From positions 15,489,001 through 15,553,000 of the forward strand of contig CM075778.1 in NCBI GenBank assembly GCA_037974665.1: a stretch of 64,000 nucleotides of DNA. Direction: 5' to 3'. The translations under genes and the position numbers were made by a program. Origin of the DNA: Ehretia macrophylla (Eukaryota; Streptophyta; Magnoliopsida; Boraginales; Ehretiaceae). The notes below the pieces were generated by a model, which ran no database searches, was not told where the DNA came from, and was given only the letters and a program-made list of their open reading frames with translations. Positions 1 to 11,921 of the stretch are shown here, one piece after another (the stretch's first letter is position 1; each line of letters opens with the position of its first letter).

Positions 1-647
1 TTGATCACATTTTCAACAAATCAAGAAATTGACAACTATTTAGAAATGCAAAAATAAGCCGTGAAATCCCTCACCAATACGCGTAGGAGCACCTAGGAAC
101 CTTGCAAACACCCTATACTAGTTGCTCAAGGCTTGGCTTGGCTTGAATTGATGATTTGATGAAGCAAAATCTCCAAATGCACAAGGGAGGGGCTGTCGGG
201 TTTGGGCACTGTTCACAACTGAAATTGTTTTGTTTTTGTGCTCAAATGTGCTTGTGTGATGTTTTAATAGGTAGGTCTTGAGGTGGGGTCAAGTTTGGGT
301 GCTTAAGGTGGCTTTTAAAATGCGCGTAGTAAGCTAAAAAACGAGCCTAAGGTGAACATGTGTGCTAGCTAATTAAATCTCTAAGTTAGTTACGTAACAC
401 TATTCACTCAACTACAAAAAAAATCATTTTCTAAACGAGCTCTCCTATCGCCCCTAGCTCAATTGCACATTTTTCCCATTACTTTAACAATTAATATGAT
501 TTAATAAAAATGCTAATTAACTAATAGAAGGCAGTTTAAAACGGAATGAATAGTAGTCACAAAAGTCAGTTAGTAAAGCACAGAAGTAAATGTGCAAACA
601 AGGGATGCAACAGTAATTAAATGCATGGCTAAAACTCGGGCGTCACA
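1..647 (-). repeat. A1 3' LTR (5' portion, cut by window edge)
   Basis: Nearly identical to 9110-9755 and 16650-17295. The LTR edge is set by TGTGACGCCCGAG (minus strand) directly next to the polypurine tract. The rest of this 2.5-kb LTR lies left of the window. The last 26 codons (including the stop) of the A1 integrase frame run into it. Confidence 0.92.
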
Positions 648-1763
648 TCCTCTCCCCCTTAAACTAATTGCGTCCACGCAATTCTTACATGATTCGGCGA
701 ATAACTTTGGATACCGTTCCCGTATCTGATCCTCTCTTTCCCACGTCGCATCCTCTACTCCGTGATGATCCCACAGAACTTTAACCATCGGAATGCTTTT
801 AGTCCTCAGCTCCTGAACTTTCTGATCAACAATTCGAAGAGGTTTCTCTGTGTAGGTCAAAGTTTCACTGATCTCTAGCGGTTCCAGCTCAAGTATGTGA
901 GAGGGATCTGGCTGATACTTCCGAAGCATAGAAACATGGAATACGTCATGAATTCTGCCCAGACTGGGAGGTAAAGCTAGACGATAAGCCAAATCACCAA
1001 TAGTTTCAGTTATCTCAAATGGTCCCACATATCGAGGACTGAGTTTACCTCCTTTACTATGCCGAATCAAACCCTTGCGAGGAGAAATTTTCAGAAATAC
1101 TCGATCCTCCACAGCAAATTTCAGATCACGACGTCGTCTATCCGCATAACTCTTTTGCCGGCTCTGTGCTGTAAGCATTCTTTTTCTGATAAGCTGCACA
1201 TGATCAATCATTTTGTTCATTTCAGGTAAGAGAGTAGGGTCGATAGTCTTTATCTTGCCAACATCATCCCAGTAGAGAGGAGACCGACATTTACGCCCAT
1301 ACAGTGCCTCATATGGTGCCATACCAATAGAAGCTTGATAACTATTGTTATAGGCGAACTCTGCGAGTGGCAAATACTTCTCCCAACTCTTACCGAAGTC
1401 CAGAATGCAAGCCCGTAACATATCCTCAAGGATTAAGATAGTTCTCTCGGATTGACCATTTGTCTGGGGATGATAAGCTGTATTGAAATTCAAAGTCGTG
1501 CCCAAAGCTTTCTGAATCTTCTGCCAGAACTGCGATGTGAATCTGGGATCTCTATCCGACACAATACTCTTTGGAATTCCATGAAGTCGGACAACATTCT
1601 CAATATACAACTCTACCAGTTTATCAAGAGAATCAGACTTCTTTTTAGCAATGAAGTGAGAAGTCTTGGTCAATCTATCCACAATAACCCAAACTGAGTC
1701 ATTACCCTTCGAAGACCTCGCTAAATCTGATACGAAATCCATGGTAATATGATCCCATTTCTA
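570..1763 (-). pseudogene. A1 integrase core and chromodomain (pol C-terminal piece)
   Basis: The 390-residue open stretch carries the integrase core. The catalytic acids sit in WVIVDRLTKTSHF (D), IVSDRDPRF (D) and TNGQSERTI (E), followed by the GPFEI region typical of gypsy integrases and a chromodomain-like tail (RIVDQKV..VKVLWDHHGVEDATWE..RYPKLF). Integrase inserts the cDNA; chromodomains of this clade bind modified histones. A TGG-to-TAG stop at 1761-1763 cuts it from the upstream zinc-binding part; A2 has Trp here. The frame runs through the polypurine tract and 78 bases into the LTR before stopping. Confidence 0.9.
648..664 (-). other. A1 polypurine tract
   Basis: On the minus strand this reads GTTTAAGGGGGAGAGGA immediately before the LTR start TGTGACG. 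It would prime plus-strand DNA synthesis in Ty3/gypsy elements. The integrase frame stays open through it, so this tract is also codons. Confidence 0.85.
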
Positions 1764-2210
1764 AACAGGAATAGCCAAAGGCTGCAACAACCCTACAGGT
1801 CTCTGATGTTCTGCTTTAACCTTATGACAAGTAAGACATCGGGCAACATAGTCAGCAATTTCTCTCTTCATATTATTCTACCAGAAATTCTGCCTCAAAT
1901 CTCCATACATTTTAGTACTGCCTGGATGGATAGTATATCTGGAACTGTGTGCCTCAGCAAGAATATCCTTCTTCAGAGTTGGATCATTCGGAATACAGAT
2001 TCTACCTTTGAATTTGAGAATACTATCATCGTGTAGTTTGAAATCCGACTCTCCCCCTTTAGAATTCTCTAAGACTTTCAATAATTGAAGATCAGCCTGT
2101 TGAGCTTCCCGAATCCTGGATAATAACAGAGATTGAATCTGCAAACTTGCGAATTGAATACCAGAATTTGAAGTACTAGGCTTCCATAAGCACAATTCTT
2201 CCATGAATTC
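1764..2210 (-). pseudogene. A1 integrase H2C2 zinc-binding region and linker
   Basis: This continues the pol frame between two premature stops. It carries the first part of the H2C2 motif (EAHSSRYTIHPG...) up to QNFW, then a stop (TAG, 1878-1880) where A2 has the second Trp of FWWNN, then the CLTC cysteine pair. Both flanking stops (2211-2213 and 1761-1763) are also Trp-to-stop changes relative to A2. Not functional as it stands. Confidence 0.82.
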
Positions 2211-4622
2211 CTAATTCTTGATAATCAAGCTAGCAACAGTAGCCTTTCGGCTCAAAGCATCAGCAACAATATTGGCCTTGCCCGGAAGATAGTTAATAGT
2301 CCAGTTATAGTCCTCAAGTAATTCCAGCCAACGCCTCTGCCTCATGTTCAACTCTTTCTGTGAAAACAGATATTTCAAGCTCTTATGATCTGTGAAGATT
2401 TCAAATTTGTTGCCCCAGAGATAATGACGCCATTTCTTTAATGCAAGAATGATAGCTGCAAGCTCAAGATCATGAGTCGGATAGTTGAGTTCATAAGGCT
2501 TCAGTTTCCTGGAAGCATAAGCAATAACGCTGCCATTCTGCATCAATACACAACCCAAACCTTCCTTCGAAGCATCACTATAGATCACCAGATTATCATA
2601 ACCCTCAGGTAAAGCAAGAATAGGAGCTGTAGTCAATCTCTTCTTCAATTCCTGGAAACTGGCCTCGCATTTATCACTCCAGTCAAAAACTGTTTTCTTC
2701 TGAGTAAGTTGAGTTAAAGGCCCTGCAATCTTAGAGAAATCCTTGACAAACCTCCGATAATACCCAGCTAAACCAAGGAAGCTACGAATCTCCGTGACAG
2801 TTTCAGGTCGTTTCCAAGATAACACAACTTCAATCTTCGCTGGATCAACATAAATACAATCCTGCGAGATAATATGGCCAAGAAAAGCAACTTGCTTAAG
2901 CCAGAATTCACATTTGCTAAACTTTGCAAATAACTGATGCTCCTGAAGAGTCTGCAACACAATTCTGAGATGCTGTTCATGTTCCGCCTCAGATTTAGAA
3001 TAGACAAGGATATCATCAATAAATATGACCACAAATTGGTCTAGATAAGGACGGAATACCCTCTGCATTAAGTCCATGAATGCGGCGGGAGCATTAGTAA
3101 GACCAAACGGCCAGACAACAAACTCATAATGGCCATATCGAGTTCTGAAAGCAGTTTTAGGAACATTATCTTTCTTAATCCTCAGTTGATAATAGCCCTG
3201 CCTCAGATCAAATTTAGAGAATACCCTATCGCCTTGCAACTGATCAAATAACTCTTCGATTAAAGGCAAAGGATATTTATTTTTGATGGTTACCTGATTA
3301 AGACCCCGATAATCAATGCATAGGCGAAGAGATCCGTCTTTCTTTTTAACGAATAAAACTGGCGCACCCCACGGTGAAGAACTCGACTGAATGAATCCCT
3401 TCTCAAGCAAGCCCTGCAATTGAACTTTCAATTCCTGTAATTCAGGTGGAGCCATTCTATACGGAGTCCTAGAGATAGGTGAAGTCCCCGGCAATAAATC
3501 AATCATGAACTCTATCTCTCTATCAGGTGGTAACCCAGGTAATTCCTCAGGAAAGACCCCCAGAAACTCTCTCACGATAGGTACATCATTCAATTTCAAT
3601 TGATCCCCAGGTTGATTAATCAAATATGCAAGATAAGCCTCACAACCCTTGTTCAATAATTTAGATGCCCTAATAGAAGAAATAATAGGAGTTCCCGTAG
3701 ATTTTCTACTACCAACTATTTTAAGTATAGGCTGGTCAGGCATTTCTAGATACACAATCTTCTTTCTACAATCAAGCTGGGCATAATATTTACTTAACCA
3801 GTCCATCCCCAATATAATTTCAAAGTCATTGAAGGGTAGGATAATCAAATCAGCAGGAAAAACACGACCCTCAATAAATATACTACATGCTCTGCAAATA
3901 GATCTAGTAACAAACTTCGGACCCATAGGAGTATAAACCACAATCTCATGCAACAGTTTATCATGTTTCAATTTAGCATTTTGTGCACAAGTAGGAGTAA
4001 TAAAAGAATGCGAAGCCCCGGAATCAATTAAAACCTTAACTGATTGATCATTAAGAAGAAAAATACCTTCTACCATAGTGGTAGTATCCAGAAGCTCCTT
4101 AGTATCCAAAGCAAATACACAGGCCTGGCCTTGTGGTGGTGGTGCTGTAGCTGGTGCTGTAGCTGGTGCCCTGGTCTGAGAGTTCTGAGCTGATGTCTGA
4201 CCCCTAGGGTTCTTAAATTTCTGACAGTCCTTAACCCTGTGCTGATCACTGCCGCAACCTGTACACTTGTTATGTTTTTTCCAACAAACATCCTCAGTGT
4301 GGCCCTGGCGCTGACAGAAGCTGCACTGCTGGTGACGTCTTGCAACAGTGCCTCCCGAAGGAGCTCTGTAAGTAGAGGTAGCTGAACTACCCTGCTGCGA
4401 ACGGGAAACTGCTGGACGGAACTGACTCTGAGTCTGACTCTGAACTGGTCGTGTCTGAGTCTGAGTAGGCCCTGTATAACTCTGAGTCTGCCTCGGCTGT
4501 GAACTCTGCCCAACTGATACAGCCTGCCCCTGGTACCCTTGACTCTGAGACTGAAACCGTTTACTCGATTGACTGGTCTCGGCTAACACATCGGCCTTCC
4601 GTTTCTCATACCTCGAGGCGGC
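2211..4622 (-). pseudogene. A1 gag C-terminus, protease, reverse transcriptase and RNase H
   Basis: A 792-residue open stretch. About residues 1-85 are a Gln/Ser-rich gag tail. Two CCHC zinc knuckles lie at about 89-102 and 109-122, protease [10 protein letters not shown] at about 187-196, RT with LCIDYRGLN and the catalytic FIDDILVYS, and RNase H with [21 protein letters not shown] and ADALSRK near the end. Gag and pol are in one frame, as in many plant chromoviruses. It is bounded by CGA-to-TGA at 4623-4625 and TGG-to-TAG at 2211-2213, so this is a broken gene. The RT motifs themselves look intact. Confidence 0.93.
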
Positions 4623-5354
4623 TCAAACTACTGCAGCATAGTTGGGAAAATCATTTGAAGACAAGTTCAGCATAATATCCCTCCTCAAACCCAGGATGAA
4701 CCTCTGGATCTTCATGTCCTCCGGCTGAATCAAAGCTGGTGTATAACGGGAAAGCCGGGTAAAAGTAGCCTCGTATTGATCTACCGTCATACTTCCCTGC
4801 TTCAAGTTTATGAACTCTGTTTGACGCCTCTCGCGGGCAACTACCGATATATACTTGTCTCGAAATTCTCGGACAAAGTCAGCCCATGAATGATGAACGC
4901 CCTCGGCTTCCCATTTCTCACTGACAGTATACCACCAATCTTCAGCATCACCCTCGAGAAGGAAAGTGGCATAAGTAATCTTCCTGTCATCATGGCACTC
5001 CAGTATTGCTGCCACTCTCTCAAACTTCCTTAGCCACATCTCAGCCTTCATATCGTCCGGCTCCCCAAAGAAAGTATAGGCCCCATGATGTATAAACCGA
5101 TCATACAGATTCCCTCCGGTAGGACCACTACCTCCGGCTTTCGCAACCTGATTACCTCCAACGACCCCTGGCTGACCCTGTTGTGTAACAAACTGGGCGA
5201 TAGTGTTCATAGCAGTGGCCATCGTGGCCAAGATCTGTGTAGTGCTCGGTTCTTGAACCTGCGGTGCATTTTCGGCCACCTCAGCTTCTTGCCCATGAAC
5301 CCCATCGGGTTCTCCACCAACATTCGGATTATCAGCACGACGGCGAGGCTCCAT
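4623..5354 (-). pseudogene. A1 gag N-terminal piece
   Basis: The capsid-type gag domain (Retrotrans_gag family) includes GEPDDMKAEMWLRKFERV, EDWWYTVSEKW, WADFVREFRDKY and DQYEATFTRLSRY. The start is the ATG at 5354, shared with A2 (14448) and about 330 bp downstream of the primer site. It ends at TGA (4623-4625). A2 reads CGA (Arg) and stays open, so the stop is a C-to-T change, and the adjacent third-base change GTC to GTT is also C-to-T. Confidence 0.92.
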
Positions 5355-5706
5355 CTCGAATAGCTAGAATGCAAAGTGTTATGACAGTTATATATATGTA
5401 TATATGCAATTTATAAGTAAACACATAAAGAAAAGTCCAATTAGATTCACATAAAGTCAAGTACATAGAAGTTCAAATAAATATTCCACATTCTTGAAGT
5501 ACACGTAGATCACTAGATCATACTTGACATTCTAGACTCTTGATATTCTTTTTCCACGCTAGCATGTTCATTCTTAATTCAAATTTCACTTAGGTCAATC
5601 AAAATCAAGGACTCATGCATTCACAAAGTCACATAACAAATCTCTACCCACAGACCGAGAAATTTAACCCGGCTTCATGCAATCTATAGCTCTGATACCA
5701 CTTAAA
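5355..5706 (-). other. A1 untranslated leader with primer-binding site
   Basis: The minus-strand primer site TGGTATCAGAGC lies at 5689-5700, six bases inside the LTR edge at 5707. This 12-mer complements the 3' end of initiator methionine tRNA, the usual primer for plant gypsy elements. The remaining 330 bases to the gag ATG are AT-rich leader, including a TATATATG run near 5390. No other feature seen. Confidence 0.85.
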
Positions 5707-6153
5707 TGTCACGCCCCGACCCAACCCCCAAGCTAAAGGTTAAGTCCGGACCCGACACACGGACAGAGTCTCCCCTGTACCGTGGACATTCTAAAAACCT
5801 GTAATCACTCAAACAAAGTCCCAACAATACAATACAAGCTTTTCTTAATTAAACAACAAAGTTCTAAGGCCATCCGAGCCTTATAGTACACAATAGTTCC
5901 AAAACACACAAGCATGCGAGAACTAGTTGTCAACTTAGTTTTATAATCATGACATTCTAGGAAATCAATTAAACATAATTGAAAGATCAAACATTTCTAC
6001 TTTAAGCCATTCATTCCCAAGCAAGCAAAGCGAATAGAAGTAGATCATAAGTTATTACAGTACATAGGCTTTCAAAGTTACACTACAACCAACTAGTCTT
6101 CAACTTATACAACAAGCATATACATAGCCCTTAGGCTACAAAATAGGACATAA
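5707..6153 (-). repeat. A1 5' LTR, truncated to its 3' 447 bp
   Basis: Matches 7260-7707 and 14801-15248 almost base for base up to the phrase GGACATAA, then changes abruptly into an unrelated LTR of family B in the opposite orientation. About 2 kb of LTR, including the promoter region, is missing. No target-site repeat can be assigned. Confidence 0.88.
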
Positions 6154-7076
6154 TTGCTTATTGAATGTTTATAGTTTCAAATGCTTGTTTTGTTAATTAT
6201 GCTTGAAGTGCTTATTGTTTTCATATGGCATTGCGTGCATGTTTTCAAACGGATTTACAAGTAAAATGCTTAATGACTACATTGTCTTTAAATGCTTAAT
6301 GTTTATGTATTATTTCAATGCATGTTTTCGAAAGGATTTCAAAGCTAAATGTTTTCCAAAACCCTCCCATATTCCCCCCCTCACTGAGCTTGTGAAGCTC
6401 ACCCCATTTTCTAACATATCAGGTGGAGCCGAGTTTGAGCCTCAAGGAGATTGAAAGTGATTATGATGCTTGACTTCCTTATTGGATGTTGTTTATGTTG
6501 TTATGAAGTTGTATAGCTTATGTTGAAATGGAGGACTCTTGGATTATGTAATACATATGAAGCTTTAGATGTTTATTTTGGAAGACCTTATTATTGCTTA
6601 TGTATTAAGTGTTGGATTATAGATTTTGTGGTATCATTGAAAGCTTGACTGCTAGTTGGATTTTTATTTTGGAATTAATGTAATTGTTATGCTTCAAGCG
6701 TAATGACGGACCTCGGGTTATTATATGTAGACTTGATACAGGTGATTATAAAGAATGAGTTTGGATGATGTTTATATATTATTTGTGAAGTTTATGTAGA
6801 TTATGATGTATTAGAGAATTAATATGGAAATGTATTCTTTGGAATTAAAGAGTTGTTATGAAGGTTTATTGAATGAATTCTTGATTGTATTTGAGAAGTA
6901 GTTTTAATAGCTTTAATGTATTGCTTTATGGATATTAGTGATCGGGCTATTGTAGTGTGCCTTTGTGGACTTAAGAGGAATGATCTTCTTAAACCCGTGG
7001 CATCACGATCCCAGGATTGTATGTTGTTTATTTCTATGGTATCAGAGATTGTGTTAGTGAAAATGGGGTCGTGACA
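6154..7076 (+). repeat. Family B LTR fragment, 3' portion, plus orientation
   Basis: This is the reverse-complement relative of the start of 17481-19686: the same Ser/Leu-poor, AT-rich text with the hairpin GAGCTTGTGAAGCTC near 6385 and the end GGGGTCGTGACA at 7065-7076. The 3' splice-like ATATCAG|GTGGAGCCGAG lies near 6421. The 5' part of the LTR is missing at the junction with A1. Directly downstream the gag of element C resumes, so this is a truncated LTR of family B abutting element C. Confidence 0.78.
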
Positions 7077-7259
7077 GCTTTCGTCATCTAGGGCTAGAAA
7101 CCCATCACAACAAGAAACCATCCACCAGGTTCTACCTATGGGAGTTTTCACCGAACCATCGACAGCTGCCACAACTGTCACGGCAACACCCATTGCAACC
7201 ATGCTACCGGGTGTAATGCCTAATCTGGCATTGTTATCACAGTCAGTGGACTTGCCAAC
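7077..7259 (+). pseudogene. Element C gag, first fragment
   Basis: A short open plus-strand stretch, Thr/Ala/Pro-rich, ends at the A2 insertion site. Removing A2 and one TSD copy lets the frame continue into 17301 onward, which is the evidence that both belong to one gag. Nothing upstream of 7077 can be assigned to this gag because a family B LTR adjoins it. Confidence 0.62.
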
Positions 7260-9755
7260 TGTCATGCCCCAACCTAACCCCCAAGCTAAAGGTTAAGTCC
7301 GGACCCGACACACGGACAGAGTCTCCCCTGTACCGTGGACATTCTAAAAACCTGTAATCACTCAAACAAAGTCCCAACAATACAATACAAGCTTTTCTTA
7401 ATTAAACAACAAAGTTCTAAGGCCATCCGAGCCTTATAGTACACAATAGTTCCAAAACACACAAGCATGCGAGAACTAGTTGTCAACATAGTTTTATAAT
7501 CATGACATTCTAGGAAATCAATTAAACGTAATTGAAAGATCAAACATTTCTACTTTAAGCCATTCATTCCCAAACAAGCAAAGCGAATAGAAGTAGATCA
7601 TAAGTTATTACAGTGCATAGGCTTTCAAAGTTACACCACAACCAACTAGTCTTCAACTTATACAACAAGCATATACATAGCCCTTAGGCTACAAAATAGG
7701 ACATAAAATAAACAGTTGAGCCTTCCACAAAGCAGCAAGGAATTAAACCACCTCAAGCTATCAGGCACAGCAACTAAGGTAAAGGGTCAATCTGAACTTC
7801 CTCCTCCTCAACTAACTCAACAAGCTGGGGATCACCCTCAGCGTCTCCTAAAACATATATCGAGGTATGAGCAACCACTGTTGCCCGGTGAGGGATATAG
7901 TCCCGGGGCGTGCAATGCAACAGATAATACAGTTATACAACAATATCACTTGTACAATTTAAGAAACAATGATAACTAAAGTAACCACACATTTGAAAGG
8001 ATACATTTCACACAATCCCCTATACACCAATCTTCACTGGTCTTCAATCACGATCCACGAACCACGAGCACGATCACGATAAGCCGGCATAACCCCAAAC
8101 ACTCCAGTGGGTGTACTCCGGATGTACCCCGATAAGCCTACGACCCAACATCCCCTGGCAATCTCCGGACCAGGCGAATGAGGGACTAGGGCACGGAGTT
8201 TGAATATCCACCGGCAAGCCCTCTGCCGCCCAGCCGATATTCAACACATCCGCCCCTGACACTATGGTTGCGCGACCACTATGCAATGCACTTAACAATG
8301 GCAAGTTAATAGCAATAATATAAGCATTAACACATAGAAGGATCAACAAAGTAGGTTGACCTCGATGCAATTAGAATAGAAGCAATTATAGAGGCTAATA
8401 AGCAGTTTACAAAGGAACATATACAAGCTAAGCATAGAATTATACCAAAAGCTCCAAATCAACTTGAAACCACATATAAACACTTAAGGAGTCATGCCAT
8501 GGGTTTAGAAGTGTGAGTCAACCGGAATTGCACCTAAACCCCTTTGTTTTTCAAACTATTTCTCTTCCAAACCAAGGTTAATGATTCCATTTTCAAAGGA
8601 AACTCTCCCAACCTTCTAACTAACCCTCAAGGTACCCTCTCAACCCTCTAACTCATTCAAATGCCCGCGATTACCCCGAAAGCCCCAAATTCCCTCTTAT
8701 GACTTTAAACTACACATACATTGTCCGGGCTTCAAACAAGGAATATCAAGGCTTCTATAGCACCTAGGTAGCCTAAGGATACTAGAATTGAAGCCCGAAT
8801 CCACCCGGATTCGCATTAACCCCGAAAGCCCCAAATTAAAGTCGGCTATTTTCCATTTTAGGCGATTTAAGGACAATGTAAGTGCACGAGGCTATTAGGT
8901 TACCTTCACTAGCACCTAAGGCATCTATTAGAAGCATTGAATCAAGCTAATTCGAGCAATTACGCAAAACCCTAGAAAAATGTCACTATTCACCCTAAAA
9001 ATCAAACTAACGATTCTAACCGTTTAAATTGCGAAACGATGGCTCAAATATGTTCTCTAGCATTCATATACATGATATAATAGCATAGATAACTAATACA
9101 ATGACATTTGATCACATTTTCAACAAATCAAGAAATTAACAACTATTTAGAAATGCAAAAATAAGCAGTGAAATCCCTCACCAATACGCGTAGGAGCACG
9201 TAGGAACCTTGCAAACACCCTATACTAGTTGCTCAAGGCTTGGCTTGGCTTGAATTGATGATTTGATGAAGCAAAATCTCCAAATGCACATGGGAGGGGC
9301 TGTCGGGTTTGGGCACTGTTCACAGCTGAAATTGTTTTGTTTTTGTGCTCAAATGTGCTTGTGTGATGTTTTAATAGGTAGGTCTTGAGGTGGGGTCAAG
9401 TTTGGGTGCTTAAGGTGGCTTTTAAAATACGCGTAGTAAGCTCAAAAACGAGCCTAAGGTGAACATGTGTGCTAGCTAATTAAATCTCTAAGTTAGTTAC
9501 GTAACACTATTCACTCAACTACAAAAAAAAATCATTTTCTAAACGAGCTCTCCTATCGCCCCTAGCTCAATTGTACATTTTTCCCATTACTTTAACAATT
9601 AATATGATTTAATAAAAATGCTAATTAACTAATAGAAGGCAGTTTAAAACGGAATGAATAGTAGTCACAAAAGTCAGTTAGTAAAGCACAGAAGTTAATG
9701 TGCAAACAAGGGATGCAACAGTAATTAAATGCATGGCTAAAACTCGGGCGTCACA
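7260..9755 (-). repeat. A2 3' LTR (2496 bp)
   Basis: Starts (minus strand) TGTGACGCC at 9755 and ends GGGGCATGACA at 7260. It holds a GC-rich block near 8090-8240 (ACGACCCAACATCCC on the plus strand) shared with other LTR families here. It also has a splice-donor-like site at 9180-9181 and an acceptor-like site at 7848-7849 (see the LTR intron entry). Apart from the end of pol, no coding content. Confidence 0.95.
7848..9181 (-). other. Predicted LTR-internal intron, A2 3' LTR (1334 bp)
   Basis: On the minus strand the donor is TATTG|GTGAGGGATTTC at 9181 and the acceptor is ATATGTTTTAG|GAGAC at 7848. The 5' LTR of the same element has the identical pair 1334 bp apart (16722 and 15389), with a better acceptor, GTTTCAG|G. 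Equivalent pairs exist in families B, D and Z. The splice sites are seen in sequence; that splicing occurs is inference. Confidence 0.45.
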
Positions 9756-11174
9756 TCCTCTCCCCCTTAAACTAATTGCATCCACGCAATTCTTACATGA
9801 TTCGACGAATAACTCTGGATACCGTTCCCGCATCTGATCTTCTCTTTCCCACGTTGCATCCTCTACTCCGTGATGATCCCACAGAACTTTAACCATCGGA
9901 ATGCTTTTAGTACTCAGCTCCTGAACTTTCTGATCAACAATTCGAAGAGGTTTCTCTGTGTAGGTCAAAGTTTCACTGATCTCTAGCGGTTCCGGCTCAA
10001 GTATGTGAGAGGGATCTGGCTGATACTTCCGAAGCATAGAAACATGGAATACGTCATGAATTCTGCCCAGACTGGGAGGTAAAGCTAGACGATAAGCCAA
10101 ATCACCAATAGTTTCAGTTATCTCAAATGGCCCCACATATCGAGGACTGAGTTTACCTCCTTTACCATGCAGAATCAAACCCTTGCGAGGAGAAATTTTG
10201 AGAAATACTCGATCCTCCACAGCAAATTTCAGATCACGACGTCGTCTATCCGCATAACTCTTTTGCCGGCTCTGTGCTGTAAGCATTCTTTTTCTGATAA
10301 GCTGCACATGATCAATCATTTTGTTCATTTCAGGTAAGAGAGTAGGGTCGATAGTCTTTATCTCGCCAACATCATCCCAGTAGAGAGGAGACCGACATTT
10401 ACGCCCATACAGTGCCTCATATGGTGCCATACCAATAGTATCTTGATAACTATTGTTATAAGCGAACTCTGCGAGTGGCAAATACTTCTCCCAACTCTTA
10501 CCGAAGCCCAGAATGCAAGCCCGTAACATATCCTCAAGGATTAAGATAGTTCTCTCGGATTGACCATTTGTCTGGGGATGATAAGCTGTACTGAAATTCA
10601 AAGTCGTGCCCAAAGCTTTCTGAATCTTCTGCCAGAACTGCGATGTGAATCTGGGATCTCTATCCGACACAATACTCTTTGGAATTCCATGAAGTCGGAC
10701 AACATTCTCAATATACAACTCTACCAGTTTATCAAGAGCATCAGACTTCTTTTTAGCAATAAAGTGAGAAGTCTTGGTCAGTCTATCCACAATAACCCAA
10801 ACTGAGTCATTACCCTTCGAAGACCTCGGTAAATCTGATACGAAATCCATGGTAATATGATCCCATTTCCAAACAGGAATAGCCAAAGGCTGCAACAACC
10901 CTATAGGTCTCTGATGTTCTGCTTTAACCTTCTGACAAGTAAGACATCGGGCAACATAGTCAGCAATTTCTCTCTTCATATTATTCCACCAGAAATTCTG
11001 CTTCAAATCTCTATACATTTTAGTACTGCCTGGATGGATAGTATATCTGGAACTGTGTGCCTCAGCAAGAATATCCTTCTTCAGAGTTGGATCATTCGGA
11101 ATACAGATTCTACCTTTGAATTTTAGAATACCATCGTCATGTAGTTTGAAATCCGACTCTCCCCCTTTAGAATT
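9678..11174 (-). pseudogene. A2 integrase with chromodomain (intact domain, 5' broken)
   Basis: The frame is open from the stop at 11175-11177 down to 9678. It contains the whole H2C2 zinc motif (H..HPG...CLTC), the catalytic D-D-E (VDRLTKTSHF, SDRDPRF, GQSERTI) and the chromodomain tail ATWEREDQMRERYPELF. Unlike A1, the FWWNN and VWKWD tryptophans are present. It is cut from RNase H only by GAG-to-TAG at 11175-11177. The last 26 codons (including the stop) lie in the LTR, beyond the polypurine tract at 9756-9772. Confidence 0.92.
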
Positions 11175-11921
11175 CTATAAGACTTTCAATAATTGAAGAT
11201 CAGCCTGTTGAGCTTCCCGAATCCTGGATAATAACAGAGATTGAATCTGCAAACTTGCGAATTGAATACCAGAATTTGAAGTACTAGGCTTCCATAAGCA
11301 CAATTCTTCCATGAATTCCCAATTCTTGATAATCAAGCTAGCAACAGTAGCCTTTCGGCTCAAAGCATCAGCAACAATATTGGCCTTGCCCGGAAGATAG
11401 TTAATAGTGCAGTTATAGTCCTCAAGTAATTCCAGCCAACGCCTCTGCCTCATGTTCAACTCTTTCAGTGAAAACAGATATTTCAAGCTCTTATGATCTG
11501 TGAAGATTTCAAATTTGTTGCCCCATAGATAATGACGCCATTTCTTTAATGCAAGAATGATAGCTGCAAGCTCAAGATCATGAGTCGGATAGTTGAGTTC
11601 ATAAGGCTTCAGTTTCCTGGAAGCATAAGCAATAACGCTGCCATTCTGCATCAATACACAACCCAAACCTTCCTTCGAAGCATCACTATAGATCACCAGA
11701 TTATCATAACCCTCAGGTAAAGCAAGAATAGGAGCTGTAGTCAATCTCTTCTTCAATTCCTGGAAGCTGGCCTCGCATTTATCACTCCAGTCAAAAACTG
11801 TTTTCTTCTGAGTAAGTTGAGTTAAAGGCCCTGCAATCTTAGAGAAATCCTTGACAAACCTTCGATAATACCCAGCTAAACTAAGGAAGCTACGAATCTC
11901 CGTGACAGTTTCAGGTCGTTT
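11175..11921 (-). pseudogene. A2 RNase H and linker
   Basis: An open stretch with RNase H motifs [42 protein letters not shown] and [13 protein letters not shown]. RNase H removes the RNA strand during cDNA synthesis. It is separated from RT by a Trp-to-stop (TAG at 11922-11924) plus a 2-bp deletion near 11930, and from integrase by TAG at 11175-11177. A1 has intact codons at all these places. Confidence 0.9.

Larger units (their letters stand above)
1..6153 (-). mobile_element. Element A1: Tekay/Del-type Ty3/gypsy chromovirus, truncated
   Basis: Read on the minus strand the order is truncated 5' LTR (5707-6153), primer site, gag, protease, RT, RNase H, integrase with chromodomain, polypurine tract, then a 3' LTR that runs off the window (1-647). 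The body is nearly identical to A2 further right, so they are two copies of one family. The domain order with integrase after RNase H is diagnostic of Ty3/gypsy. The C-terminal chromodomain places it in the Tekay/Del clade. Four in-frame stops make it non-autonomous now. Only about 447 bp of an expected 2.5-kb 5' LTR remains. Confidence 0.93.

Noticed and set aside
7035..7050. TGGTATCAGAGA near 7038 and its mirrored copies near 17510 and 19995, resembling a primer-binding site.
   Set aside because: The family B LTR continues about 28 bases past it to GGGGTCGTGACA, and a better primer site (TGGTATTAGAGC) follows the true LTR end at 19948-19959.
6819..7265. A 148-codon minus-strand frame across 6819-7265.
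   Set aside because: It runs antisense through the family B LTR end and into element C gag, crossing an element junction, so it cannot be an ancestral gene.
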